This document shows, piece by piece, positions 1 to 6,256 of a DNA stretch of 6,256 bases (positions within the stretch are counted from its first letter, which is position 1; every line of letters begins with the position of its first letter). The notes below the pieces were generated by a model, which was not told where the DNA came from, did no database searches, and was given only the letters and a program-made list of their open reading frames with translations. The position numbers were made by a program, and so were the translations under genes. The DNA lies in the NCBI GenBank assembly GCA_019751575.1, contig JAIENF010000578.1, positions 1 through 6,256 of the forward strand, in the 5' to 3' direction. This stretch comes from Burkholderiales bacterium. Lineage in GTDB: Bacteria; Pseudomonadota; Gammaproteobacteria; Burkholderiales; CAIKXV01.

Positions 1-1
1 T

Positions 2-3000
2 TCGCGCGCCGGCACGCCCTGGCCCCTGGCGACGCGCCTGCGGGTCGATACCCCTGCTCACGTTCCGTTCACGCTCGTGGCCGAGGACAGCGACGGCGTG
101 TCTCGGGCATATGCCAGCCTGCCGTTGCAGGCGAGCTCCCGCGGCGTCTACCTTGCGGTCGGCCTGCCCACGGAAGCACCGATCCGCAGCATGGGCAGGA
201 ACCTGCGCGAGGACCTGTTCACGCTCGCCCTGCTCACCGTACTGTCGATGATCGCGGCATGGATCGGCCTGCACGTGCTGCTGTTGCGGCAGTTCAACCA
301 GCTGGTCGAGATGTCGCGCCAGGTGGGCAGCGGCAACCTGCACGCAAGGAGCGGCCTGCGCTCGGGCGCGGCGGAACTGCAGGAGCTGTCGCACGCATTC
401 GACCAGATGGCAGGCTCGCTCGAGCGGCGCGAGCTGGAGCGTCGTGAAGCCGAGGCCGGCATGCGCGAGAGCGAGGCCAACCTGCTCCTTGCACAACGCG
501 TCGGCCGCGTCGGCAGCTGGCACCACGATTTCGCGCGCGGCACGATGCAATGGTCGGGAGAGCTCTATCGCATCTTCGGACTGTCGCCCGGTGCATTCGA
601 GCCGACGTTGTCCGGCTCGCCGCATTTCGTCCATCCCGAAGACCGGCAGCGCGTGATCGACGAACACGCACGCGTGCTTGAGCACGGGGGCGAATTCCAG
701 GCCGACTACCGGGTCCTGCTGCCCGACGGCCGCGAGCGGCTCATGTCTGCGCGCGCGCAACTGCAGTACGGCGACGACGGCAGGCCACGAGGGCTGATCG
801 GCACCGTGCGGGACATCACCGACCGCAAGGCATCGGAGCGTGCACTCGCCGACAGCGAGCGGAAGTTCAGGACCCTGTTCGACCTCGCTCACGACGCCGT
901 CCTGCTGGTCCGCACCCAGGATGGGGCGGACACGCTGGCCGACTGCAATGCAAAGGCGCTGGAAGTCTTCGGCCACCCGCGCCCCGCGCTGGTCGGCCAT
1001 CTGCATGCACTGCTCCTGCCCGACCAGCAGCCCGACGGGACGCGCTCGGTCGACGGATTCGCGCTGCATCGCGAGCGGGCGCTCGAGGGCAGGCCGCAGG
1101 CGTTCGAATGGGTGTTCCGCCGGAGCGACGGCTCGACCTTCGATGCCGAGGTTTCGCTGTCGCGGCTGGAGCTGGACGGCACGGTGCTGCTGCAGGGCAT
1201 CGTGCGCGACATCACGGAGCGCAAGCGTGCGCAGGCGGCGCTGGTGGAAAGCGAACAGCGCGAGCGCGCGAAGGTGGCCGAACTCGCCGCGGTGCTCGAC
1301 GCCGTGCCTGCCGCCGTCTGGATCGCGCACGATTCGCATGGCACCCGCGTGACCGGCAATCGCGCATCCTACGAACTGCTCGATGCAGCGGCTGCAGCCA
1401 CCGGCGACCTGGGCTCGCCGGAGCTGTTCCCGATGGATGCCCGGACCTTCAAGGACCATGTCGAGATCGCACCCTACGAACTGCCGATGCAGGTGGCCGC
1501 GGGGCTCGGCATCGAGGTTCGCGACTTCGAGCAGCAGCTCGTGTTCAAGGACGGCCGCGTGCGCAATGTATACGGCAATGCGACGCCGCTGTTCGACAAG
1601 GAAGGCCGCCCGACCGGCGCGGTCGCGGCCTTCATGGACATCACCGACCTGAAGCTTACCGAGGAGGCCCTGCGCCGCGAGAAGCGGCGGGTCGAAGTGA
1701 CGCTCGCCTCGATCGGCGACGCAGTCGTGACCACCGACGCCGATGGCCGGGTCGAGTACCTGAACCCGGTGGCCGAGACGCTGCTTGGCGTACTGTCGGC
1801 GCAGGTCATCGGCCGTCCGTTCCGAGACCTGTGCCAGATCACCCACGAGATCCAGCGCACGCGTCCGCTCGACCTGGTCGGTGACTGCGTGCTGCGCAAT
1901 GCGCTGGTGGAGCTCAACGACCAGCACGTGCTCGAGCGGATCGACGGTGCAGAGCTGTTCGTCGATGCATCCGCCGCACCGCTGCGCGACAACGACGGCG
2001 GCATCACCGGCGTGGTGCTGGTGCTGCACGACGTGACCCAGCAGCGGCGGATCGCGCAGCAGGTGTCCTACCAGGCGACGCACGATGCGCTGACCGGCCT
2101 GATCAACCGCTTCGAGTTCGAACGCCGGCTGTCACGGATCCTCGGCATCCTCGGCGAGCAGCCTGGCCCGCACGCACTGGCCTACATGGACCTGGACCAG
2201 TTCAAGGTGGTCAACGACACCTGCGGCCATGCCGCCGGCGACCAGTTGCTGCGCCAGCTCGCGGCGCGCCTGCACGAACGCATGCGCAAGCACGACACGA
2301 TGGCACGCCTGGGCGGCGACGAGTTCGGCCTGCTGCTCGAGGACTGCCCGCCGGAGCAGGCGCGCCGGATCGCCGACGCGATCGTGCAATCGGTGCGCGA
2401 CTACCGCTTCACCTGGGAGGGAAAGACATTCACCATCGGCGTGAGCGTCGGCCTGGTCACGATCGACGATACGTCGGGCAGCTCGGCCTCGGTGCTGTCT
2501 GCCGCCGATGCTGCCTGCTATGCGGCGAAGGAGCGCGGCCGAAACAGGGTGCATGTCTACCATCCGGACGACGCCGAACTGATGCAGCGCCACGGCGAGA
2601 TGCAATGGGTCGCGCGGCTGAACGCCGCGATCGAGCAGAACCGGCTGCGCCTGGATGCACAGCCGATCATGCCGCTGCAGCCCGGCCTGTCCGATTCAGC
2701 ACCCCACATGGAGATGCTGGTGCGCCTGGTCGACGAACAGGGCAACCTCACGCCACCCGGCGCATTCATCCCGGCCGCCGAACGCTACAACCTGATGCCG
2801 CAGATAGACCGCTGGGTGATCCGCCGCACCATCGATTGGCTGGCCTGCGAGGACGCGGAGCCCGGCGTTCTGCTGCCGGTCTGCGGCATCAACCTGTCGG
2901 GCACGTCCCTGTCGGACGAGACGCTGGTCGCCTTCATCCGCGACCAGTTGCGCGCCACCGGCGTGCCGCCGTCGGCGCTCTGCTTCGAGATCACCGAGAC

Positions 3001-3388
3001 CTCGGCCATCGCCAACCTGAACCAGGCCACCCACTTCATCGCGGAGCTGAAGATGCTCGGTTGCAGCTTCGCGCTGGACGATTTCGGCAGCGGCATGTCC
3101 TCGTTCGCGTACCTGAAGAACCTGAAGGTCGACTACCTGAAGATCGACGGCAGCTTCGTCAAGGACATGGTGGACGATCCGATCGACTGCGCGATGGTCG
3201 AGGCGATCAACCGCATCGGGCAGGTGATGGGCATCCGCACCATCGCCGAGTATGCGGAGAACGACCGCATACTCGAGAAGCTGCGCGAGATCGGCGTCGA
3301 CTATGCGCAGGGCTTCGGCGTGCAGGCGCCGCAACCGCTGGTGAGCCGGCCCCGTCCGCCCAGGCTCACGCTGGTCGCGACGGGCTGA
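2..3388 (+). CDS. Membrane-bound sensor with HAMP, four PAS units, GGDEF and EAL domains (cyclic-di-GMP turnover), 5'-partial
   Basis: This inner-membrane protein likely makes and/or degrades cyclic-di-GMP in response to a periplasmic signal and PAS inputs. The frame is open to the window edge, so the start lies upstream. Residues are counted from the in-frame GTG at 77, which is probably internal. The segment before about residue 45 resembles the end of a Cache-type sensor (YLAVGLP). A hydrophobic helix follows at about 48-70, then HAMP at about 70-120. PAS-like units lie at about 138-250, 262-383, 401-526 and 537-657, the first two ending in VRDITDRK and [13 protein letters not shown] (about 660-828) has an intact GGDEF at 746-750, metal-site D705 and an RxxD inhibitory site at 737-740. 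EAL (about 843-1090) reads EMLVR at 879-883 and keeps N939, E971, D1001-D1002, K1022, E1058 and Q1078. By family knowledge both halves should be competent; the net activity is inference. The specific name and ligand are unknown. Confidence 0.93.
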   Translation, partial: SRAGTPWPLATRLRVDTPAHVPFTLVAEDSDGVSRAYASLPLQASSRGVYLAVGLPTEAPIRSMGRNLREDLFTLALLTVLSMIAAWIGLHVLLLRQFNQLVEMSRQVGSGNLHARSGLRSGAAELQELSHAFDQMAGSLERRELERREAEAGMRESEANLLLAQRVGRVGSWHHDFARGTMQWSGELYRIFGLSPGAFEPTLSGSPHFVHPEDRQRVIDEHARVLEHGGEFQADYRVLLPDGRERLMSARAQLQYGDDGRPRGLIGTVRDITDRKASERALADSERKFRTLFDLAHDAVLLVRTQDGADTLADCNAKALEVFGHPRPALVGHLHALLLPDQQPDGTRSVDGFALHRERALEGRPQAFEWVFRRSDGSTFDAEVSLSRLELDGTVLLQGIVRDITERKRAQAALVESEQRERAKVAELAAVLDAVPAAVWIAHDSHGTRVTGNRASYELLDAAAAATGDLGSPELFPMDARTFKDHVEIAPYELPMQVAAGLGIEVRDFEQQLVFKDGRVRNVYGNATPLFDKEGRPTGAVAAFMDITDLKLTEEALRREKRRVEVTLASIGDAVVTTDADGRVEYLNPVAETLLGVLSAQVIGRPFRDLCQITHEIQRTRPLDLVGDCVLRNALVELNDQHVLERIDGAELFVDASAAPLRDNDGGITGVVLVLHDVTQQRRIAQQVSYQATHDALTGLINRFEFERRLSRILGILGEQPGPHALAYMDLDQFKVVNDTCGHAAGDQLLRQLAARLHERMRKHDTMARLGGDEFGLLLEDCPPEQARRIADAIVQSVRDYRFTWEGKTFTIGVSVGLVTIDDTSGSSASVLSAADAACYAAKERGRNRVHVYHPDDAELMQRHGEMQWVARLNAAIEQNRLRLDAQPIMPLQPGLSDSAPHMEMLVRLVDEQGNLTPPGAFIPAAERYNLMPQIDRWVIRRTIDWLACEDAEPGVLLPVCGINLSGTSLSDETLVAFIRDQLRATGVPPSALCFEITETSAIANLNQATHFIAELKMLGCSFALDDFGSGMSSFAYLKNLKVDYLKIDGSFVKDMVDDPIDCAMVEAINRIGQVMGIRTIAEYAENDRILEKLREIGVDYAQGFGVQAPQPLVSRPRPPRLTLVATG

Positions 3389-3406
3389 GGCCGGCGTCGC
3401 GATCAG
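3371..3406. terminator. Stem-loop over both stop codons of the convergent c-di-GMP gene and pabB
   Basis: Positions 3371-3382 (CTGGTCGCGACG) can pair with 3395-3406 (CGTCGCGATCAG). This gives 12 pairs, one of them a G-U wobble, around a 12-nt loop. The stem contains the pabB stop codon, and the loop contains the TGA of the signalling gene. A hairpin at a convergent junction is the expected place for a shared terminator. Neither strand shows a T-rich tract after the stem, so it is not a textbook intrinsic terminator. It could instead protect 3' ends of the transcripts. The pairing is seen directly; the function is inferred. Confidence 0.45.
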
Positions 3407-4812
3407 GCATCGGCCAGGGAGAGGAATCCGGCCGCCTTGGCCAGGGTCTCGGCGTACTCGAGGCCGGCATCCGAATCGGCGACGATGCCGCCACCCGCCC
3501 AGAAATCGACCCGTCCGTCGCGCAGCATCGCGGTGCGGATCGCGATGTTGAGGTCGGCCGCGCCATCGAAGCCGATGTAGCCGATGGCCCCGCAGTAGAC
3601 ACCGCGCCGCTGGGGCTCCAGCTCCTCGATGATCTGCATCGCGCGCAGCTTCGGCGCACCGGTTATCGACCCGCCCGGGAAGGCGCCACGGACCAGGTCG
3701 AGCACGTCACGCGTCTCGTCCAGCTCGCCGGTGACGGTGCTCACCAGGTGGTGCACCGAGGCGAAACTCTCGACCGCGAACAGCTCCGGAACCGACACGC
3801 TGCCCACGCGGCAACAGCGGCCGAGGTCGTTGCGCAGCAGGTCGACGATCATCACGTTCTCGGCGCGATCCTTGCCGCTCGCGGTCAGTTCGGCGATCGC
3901 CTCGGCGTCGGCCGCCGGCTCGGCGTGGCGCGGACGCGTACCCTTGATCGGACGGGTTTCGACCCGCCCCTCGCGCACCTGCAGGAAGCGCTCCGGGGAC
4001 ACCGACAGCACCTGGCCGAAAGGCAGGTCGAGGAACGCACTGAACGGGCCGGACGACCGCTCGCCGAGCCGGCGGTAGAGCGCGAGCGGATCTCCATCGT
4101 AGGTGGCACTGAAGCGCTGCGCGAGGTTGACCTGATAGACGTCGCCGTCGCGGATGTAGCGCGCGATACGCTCGAAACGTTCGCGGTAGCCGGCTTCGCC
4201 CATGTTGGAGGCGACGCCTTCCATGCGTGCGGGGTCCTGCGGCCCACCATCGCCCGCGGCGCCCTGCGGCTGCGAGAACAATGCCCGCAGCCGGTCGATC
4301 GCATCGGCGCCGAGCGCATCGGGATCGGCCACCGCGAGCATGCTGCGCCCGGCTGCATGGTCGGTCAGCGCCGCCCAGTGGTAGATGCCGATGGCCAGCT
4401 CCGGCCAGTGCCGGTCGTCTTCGGCGATCGACGGCAGGCGCTCGATCCGGCGCGAAAGGTCGTAGCCGAAGTAGCCCAGCGCGCCCCCGGCGAACGGCAG
4501 GTCGGCGCGGCTCGGCGCGGCACCTGCCCCGGAACGGCCGAGCTCGCGCCGCAGCAACGAGAACGGATCGCCCTGCGCGAGGTCGAGCGCGGGCGCGCGC
4601 GAAGGATCGGCATGCCTTTCGATCTCGGTGATGCCGCCGCGCGTGACCAGCGTGGTGGACGGGCCGGCAACCACGATGTCGAACCGCGCCAGCGGATGGG
4701 CGCGCCCGGCATGGCTGTCGAGCAGCATCGCCCATGGCTCTCCGGCCACCGGCGCGTAGAGCTCCAGCGCCGAGGCGCGGTATGGAATGTCGAACTGCAG
4801 CGGCAGGTTCAT
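3403..4812 (-). CDS. pabB: Aminodeoxychorismate synthase component I (PabB)
   Basis: PabB converts chorismate to 4-amino-4-deoxychorismate in the cytoplasm, using ammonia supplied by the glutaminase PabA. This leads to p-aminobenzoate and folate. The 469-residue product is close to E. coli PabB in length. An N-terminal Anth_synt_I_N-like part (EPWAMLLDS at 25-33, LPFAGGALGYFGYDL at 105-119) leads into the chorismate-binding domain (YQVNLAQRF at 226-234, SPERF at 272-276, ENVMIVDLLRND at 318-329, GAFPGGSITGAPK at 376-388, GGGIVADS at 440-447). PIKGT at 288-292 has the lysine typical of PabB where TrpE usually has alanine, which favours PabB over anthranilate synthase. E318 and E452 fit the Mg-binding glutamates. 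The ATG at 4812 was chosen because it places the N-terminus as in E. coli PabB. It lacks a clear Shine-Dalgarno sequence, and the frame stays open upstream to an ATG at 4881. Neither pabA nor pabC is adjacent, and no PabC-like domain is fused. Confidence 0.95.
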   Translation of the reverse strand: MNLPLQFDIPYRASALELYAPVAGEPWAMLLDSHAGRAHPLARFDIVVAGPSTTLVTRGGITEIERHADPSRAPALDLAQGDPFSLLRRELGRSGAGAAPSRADLPFAGGALGYFGYDLSRRIERLPSIAEDDRHWPELAIGIYHWAALTDHAAGRSMLAVADPDALGADAIDRLRALFSQPQGAAGDGGPQDPARMEGVASNMGEAGYRERFERIARYIRDGDVYQVNLAQRFSATYDGDPLALYRRLGERSSGPFSAFLDLPFGQVLSVSPERFLQVREGRVETRPIKGTRPRHAEPAADAEAIAELTASGKDRAENVMIVDLLRNDLGRCCRVGSVSVPELFAVESFASVHHLVSTVTGELDETRDVLDLVRGAFPGGSITGAPKLRAMQIIEELEPQRRGVYCGAIGYIGFDGAADLNIAIRTAMLRDGRVDFWAGGGIVADSDAGLEYAETLAKAAGFLSLADA

Positions 4813-4868
4813 CGATGGGCGACACGGACCCCCGGCGACCGCCAATCCACGGCAACCGGGCACCCCCG

Positions 4869-4875
4869 TATTATC
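4869..4875 (-). promoter_or_regulatory. Possible -10 box for pabB in the divergent region
   Basis: The minus strand reads GATAAT at 4875-4870, matching five of six bases of the sigma-70 -10 consensus in otherwise very GC-rich sequence. The predicted transcript start near 4863 would give pabB a leader of about 50 nt before the ATG at 4812. No good -35 hexamer is seen at normal spacing. The same bases on the plus strand read TATTAT (4869-4874), which could serve gluQ with a leader of about 110 nt. This call is weak and rests on one hexamer. Confidence 0.3.
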
Positions 4876-4889
4876 CGGCAATCGCGGCC

Positions 4890-4928
4890 GATCGCCTGCC
4901 TGCCGGCGGGTGACCGGCCCCGGCGATC
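4890..4928. repeat. Nested inverted repeat in the pabB-gluQ intergenic region
   Basis: GATCGCC at 4890-4896 is the exact reverse complement of GGCGATC at 4922-4928. Inside this pair, GCCGG at 4902-4906 matches CCGGC at 4914-4918 around a 7-nt centre. The element lies just upstream of the putative pabB -10 box, seen from pabB, and upstream of gluQ. It could be a regulator-binding site or a leader hairpin in a gluQ transcript. Short GC-rich arms like these also arise by chance, so the function is unproven. Confidence 0.3.
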
Positions 4929-4974
4929 ATGCGCCGCTGGCTGGCGAAACGGCAGTGCTGGCGCCATGGCCTGC

Positions 4975-4981
4975 GGGACGG
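4975..4981 (+). promoter_or_regulatory. Ribosome-binding site deciding the gluQ start
   Basis: GGGACGG lies 9 nt before the GTG at 4991 and is the best purine-rich match near the start. It supports initiation at 4991, or at the adjacent GTG at 4994, over the in-frame GTG at 4955 or the ATG at 4787, which overlaps pabB. The hexamer CACAAT directly after it (4982-4987) resembles a -10 box and would instead imply a leaderless message; I consider that less likely. Confidence 0.45.
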
Positions 4982-4990
4982 CACAATCCG

Positions 4991-5890
4991 GTGGTGACCT
5001 ACGTGGGGCGTTTCGCGCCGTCGCCGACCGGCGCATTGCACTTCGGCTCGCTGGTGGCCGCACTGGCGGGCTGGCTGGACGCGCACGCCGCGGGCGGCCG
5101 ATGGCTGCTGCGAATCGAGGACCTCGACACCCCGCGCAACCGCCCTGGCGCGACCGAGATGATCCTGCGCACGCTCGACGCGCTCGGCCTGCACCACGAT
5201 GGCGACGTGCGGGTGCAGAGCCTGCGCACGGATGGATACCGCGCCGCCCTCGATGCACTGGTGGCCGACGGCCATGCCTATCCATGCGCCTGCACCCGCA
5301 CCGAGATCTCGACTGCCGCGACCCGCACCGGCATCGACGGACCGGTGTATCCCGGCACCTGCCGCAACGGCCTGCCGCCCGGGCGCAGTGCACGCGCCTG
5401 GCGGGTCCGGGTGGACGACAGGGCGATCGGCTTCGACGACCGCGTCCGCGGCCGCGTGGTGCAGCACCTGGCAAGCGACGTCGGCGACTTCGTCGTGCAC
5501 CGCGCCGACGGCATCTGCGCCTACCAGCTCGCGGTCGTGGTCGACGATGGCGACCAGGGCATCACCGACGTGGTGCGCGGGGCCGACCTGCTCGACTCGA
5601 CGCCGCGGCAGTTGTGGCTGCAGCAACTGCTGGGCCTGCCCGTGCCGCGCCATGCACACCTGCCGCTCGCGCTCAATGCGCAGCGGCAGAAGCTGTCGAA
5701 GCAGACCTTCGCGCCGGCGCTCGACCTGCGCGAGGTCGACGCGGCCGTGCCCTGGTTGCGCCGCGCGCTGGCCTTCCTCGGACAGCCGTTGCCGCCGATC
5801 GATGCAGGACGCGATGAACTGCTTGCGTTCGCTATCGACCACTGGTCGATCGCGCGCGTGCCACCGCATGATTCGGTCGTGGACGGCTGA
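4991..5890 (+). CDS. gluQ: Glutamyl-Q tRNA(Asp) synthetase (GluQ/YadB)
   Basis: GluQ activates glutamate with ATP and attaches it to the queuosine at the wobble position of tRNA(Asp), without aminoacylating a tRNA 3' end. It is a cytoplasmic paralogue of the catalytic half of glutamyl-tRNA synthetase, lacking the anticodon-binding domain. The 299 residues fit the family (about 300). Visible motifs are GRFAPSPTGALHFGS at 6-20 (HIGH-like HFGS), RIEDLD at 41-46, AYQLAVVVDD at 177-186, ITDVVRGADL at 191-200, LPLALN at 224-229 and KLSKQ at 234-238 (KMSKS-like). C99, C101, Y120 and C124 match the zinc-binding set of E. coli GluQ. The GTG start was chosen from the ribosome-binding site and because family similarity begins at TYVGRF. 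In E. coli the gene follows dksA; here it is divergent from pabB, with no dksA in view. The absence of an anticodon domain argues against GltX. Confidence 0.95.
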   Translation: MVTYVGRFAPSPTGALHFGSLVAALAGWLDAHAAGGRWLLRIEDLDTPRNRPGATEMILRTLDALGLHHDGDVRVQSLRTDGYRAALDALVADGHAYPCACTRTEISTAATRTGIDGPVYPGTCRNGLPPGRSARAWRVRVDDRAIGFDDRVRGRVVQHLASDVGDFVVHRADGICAYQLAVVVDDGDQGITDVVRGADLLDSTPRQLWLQQLLGLPVPRHAHLPLALNAQRQKLSKQTFAPALDLREVDAAVPWLRRALAFLGQPLPPIDAGRDELLAFAIDHWSIARVPPHDSVVDG

Positions 5891-5895
5891 GGGAA

Positions 5896-5911
5896 GACCG
5901 GCCCGCTGGTC
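5896..5911. terminator. Small hairpin at the gluQ / CoA-transferase junction
   Basis: GACC at 5896-5899 pairs with GGTC at 5908-5911, extended inward by a G-U pair (5900 with 5907), around a 6-nt loop. It sits between the convergent genes and overlaps the CoA-transferase stop codon. It is short, and no T-run follows on either strand, so a terminator role is only a possibility from its position. Confidence 0.2.
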
Positions 5912-6256
5912 AGATCGTCCCGTCCTTGCGCAGCTCGGCCAGCTCCGCCGCGCCGACCCCGAGTTCCCGCAGCACCGCATCGGTATCCGCACCGACCGGC
6001 CTGGGCGCCAGCCTGATCGAACCGCGGTCCCCGTCGACCGAGAACGGCGCGAGCGGCAACTGCATCTGCGCACCGGCGCCGTCCGGCTCGAGCGACACCT
6101 GCTGGAACAACTGGCGCGCAGCGAACTGCGGATGCGCGGTCACCTCGGCGAGCGAGTTCACGCGTCCGCCGGGTGCGCCGGCTTCGTTCAGCACCTTGTC
6201 CCAGTGCGCCGAGGTGTTGGTCTCGAACACCCGTTGCAGCTCGGCGCGCCGCGCCG
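5910..6256 (-). CDS. Family III (CaiB/BaiF) acyl-CoA transferase, C-terminal fragment
   Basis: Only the last 115 or so residues lie in the window. The frame is open to the right edge, so the GTG at 6230 is an internal valine rather than a start. The visible pattern matches the C-terminal part of CaiB/BaiF transferases: a charged helix (RRAELQRVFET), a tryptophan in SAHWDKVLNEAGAP, then GGRVNSLAEVTAHPQFAARQLFQQV, and near the end GADTDAVLRELG followed by a helix (AELAELRKDG). Family members move CoA between organic acids, in pathways such as carnitine, oxalate, bile acid and aromatic acid metabolism. The catalytic aspartate is in the N-terminal half outside the window, so neither activity nor substrate can be judged. 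The gene is convergent with gluQ, with 19 bp between the stop codons. Confidence 0.88.
   Translation of the reverse strand, partial: ARRAELQRVFETNTSAHWDKVLNEAGAPGGRVNSLAEVTAHPQFAARQLFQQVSLEPDGAGAQMQLPLAPFSVDGDRGSIRLAPRPVGADTDAVLRELGVGAAELAELRKDGTI

Noticed and set aside
77..79. GTG at 77 as the true start of the signalling gene
   Set aside because: The same frame is open to the window edge and reads as continuous sensor sequence. Starting here would cut the periplasmic domain and leave no first membrane helix.
2696..3334. A 212-codon minus-strand frame antisense to the EAL domain
   Set aside because: It is a shadow of the conserved EAL coding frame, with composition typical of antisense frames.
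3403..4812. Anthranilate synthase component I (TrpE) as an alternative for pabB
   Set aside because: The PIKGT lysine and close similarity to E. coli PabB through the N-terminal part and YQVNLAQRF favour PabB.
4787..4990. An N-terminal extension of gluQ starting at 4787 or 4955
   Set aside because: The extra residues do not resemble the family, the 4787 start overlaps the pabB start, and a good ribosome-binding site precedes 4991.
2605..5817. A 1070-codon open frame on the plus strand running across the EAL end, antisense to pabB and through gluQ
   Set aside because: It covers three recognisable genes in other frames. Its product is arginine- and alanine-rich with no known motif. Long stop-free shadow frames are expected at this GC content.
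4871..6073. A 400-codon minus-strand frame antisense to gluQ
   Set aside because: It lies opposite a clearly conserved gene, spans the intergenic region and part of the CoA-transferase in a different frame, and has no recognisable domain.
1..6256. CRISPR repeats, insertion sequences, tRNA or rRNA genes, phage or toxin-antitoxin genes
   Set aside because: Reading both strands showed no such repeats, cloverleaf, transposase motif or small paired genes. The space is almost fully taken by four conserved genes.

Overview
The window is uniformly GC-rich with dense coding and reads as an ordinary chromosomal stretch of a pseudomonadote, most likely a beta- or gammaproteobacterium. The lineage call rests on a PabB that closely resembles the E. 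coli enzyme, a proteobacterial-type glutamyl-Q tRNA(Asp) synthetase, a large PAS/GGDEF/EAL signalling protein and a CaiB/BaiF-type CoA-transferase. I cannot name a genus. I see no mobile element, CRISPR array, phage gene, tRNA or rRNA.

Layout. (1) Positions 2-3388, plus strand: the 3' part of a membrane-bound cyclic-di-GMP turnover protein. It has the end of a periplasmic sensor, one transmembrane helix, HAMP, four PAS units, GGDEF and EAL. Its start lies left of the window. (2) Positions 3403-4812, minus strand: pabB, aminodeoxychorismate synthase component I (folate pathway), convergent with gene 1. A 12-bp stem-loop covers both stop codons. (3) Positions 4813-4990: a 178-bp divergent intergenic region with a -10-like box towards pabB, a nested inverted repeat and a ribosome-binding site for gluQ. 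(4) Positions 4991-5890, plus strand: gluQ, the tRNA(Asp) queuosine-glutamylating enzyme. (5) Positions 5910-6256, minus strand: the C-terminal end of a family III CoA-transferase, convergent with gluQ across 19 bp. Its start lies right of the window.

The four genes belong to unrelated processes: second-messenger signalling, folate synthesis, tRNA modification and acyl-CoA metabolism. Their alternating orientation rules out one shared operon. Only pabB and gluQ share a promoter region. I found no convincing sign of an undescribed system. The points most worth a second look are the signalling protein, which keeps both its cyclase and phosphodiesterase residues, the stem-loop at the first convergent junction, and the structure of the pabB/gluQ intergenic region.
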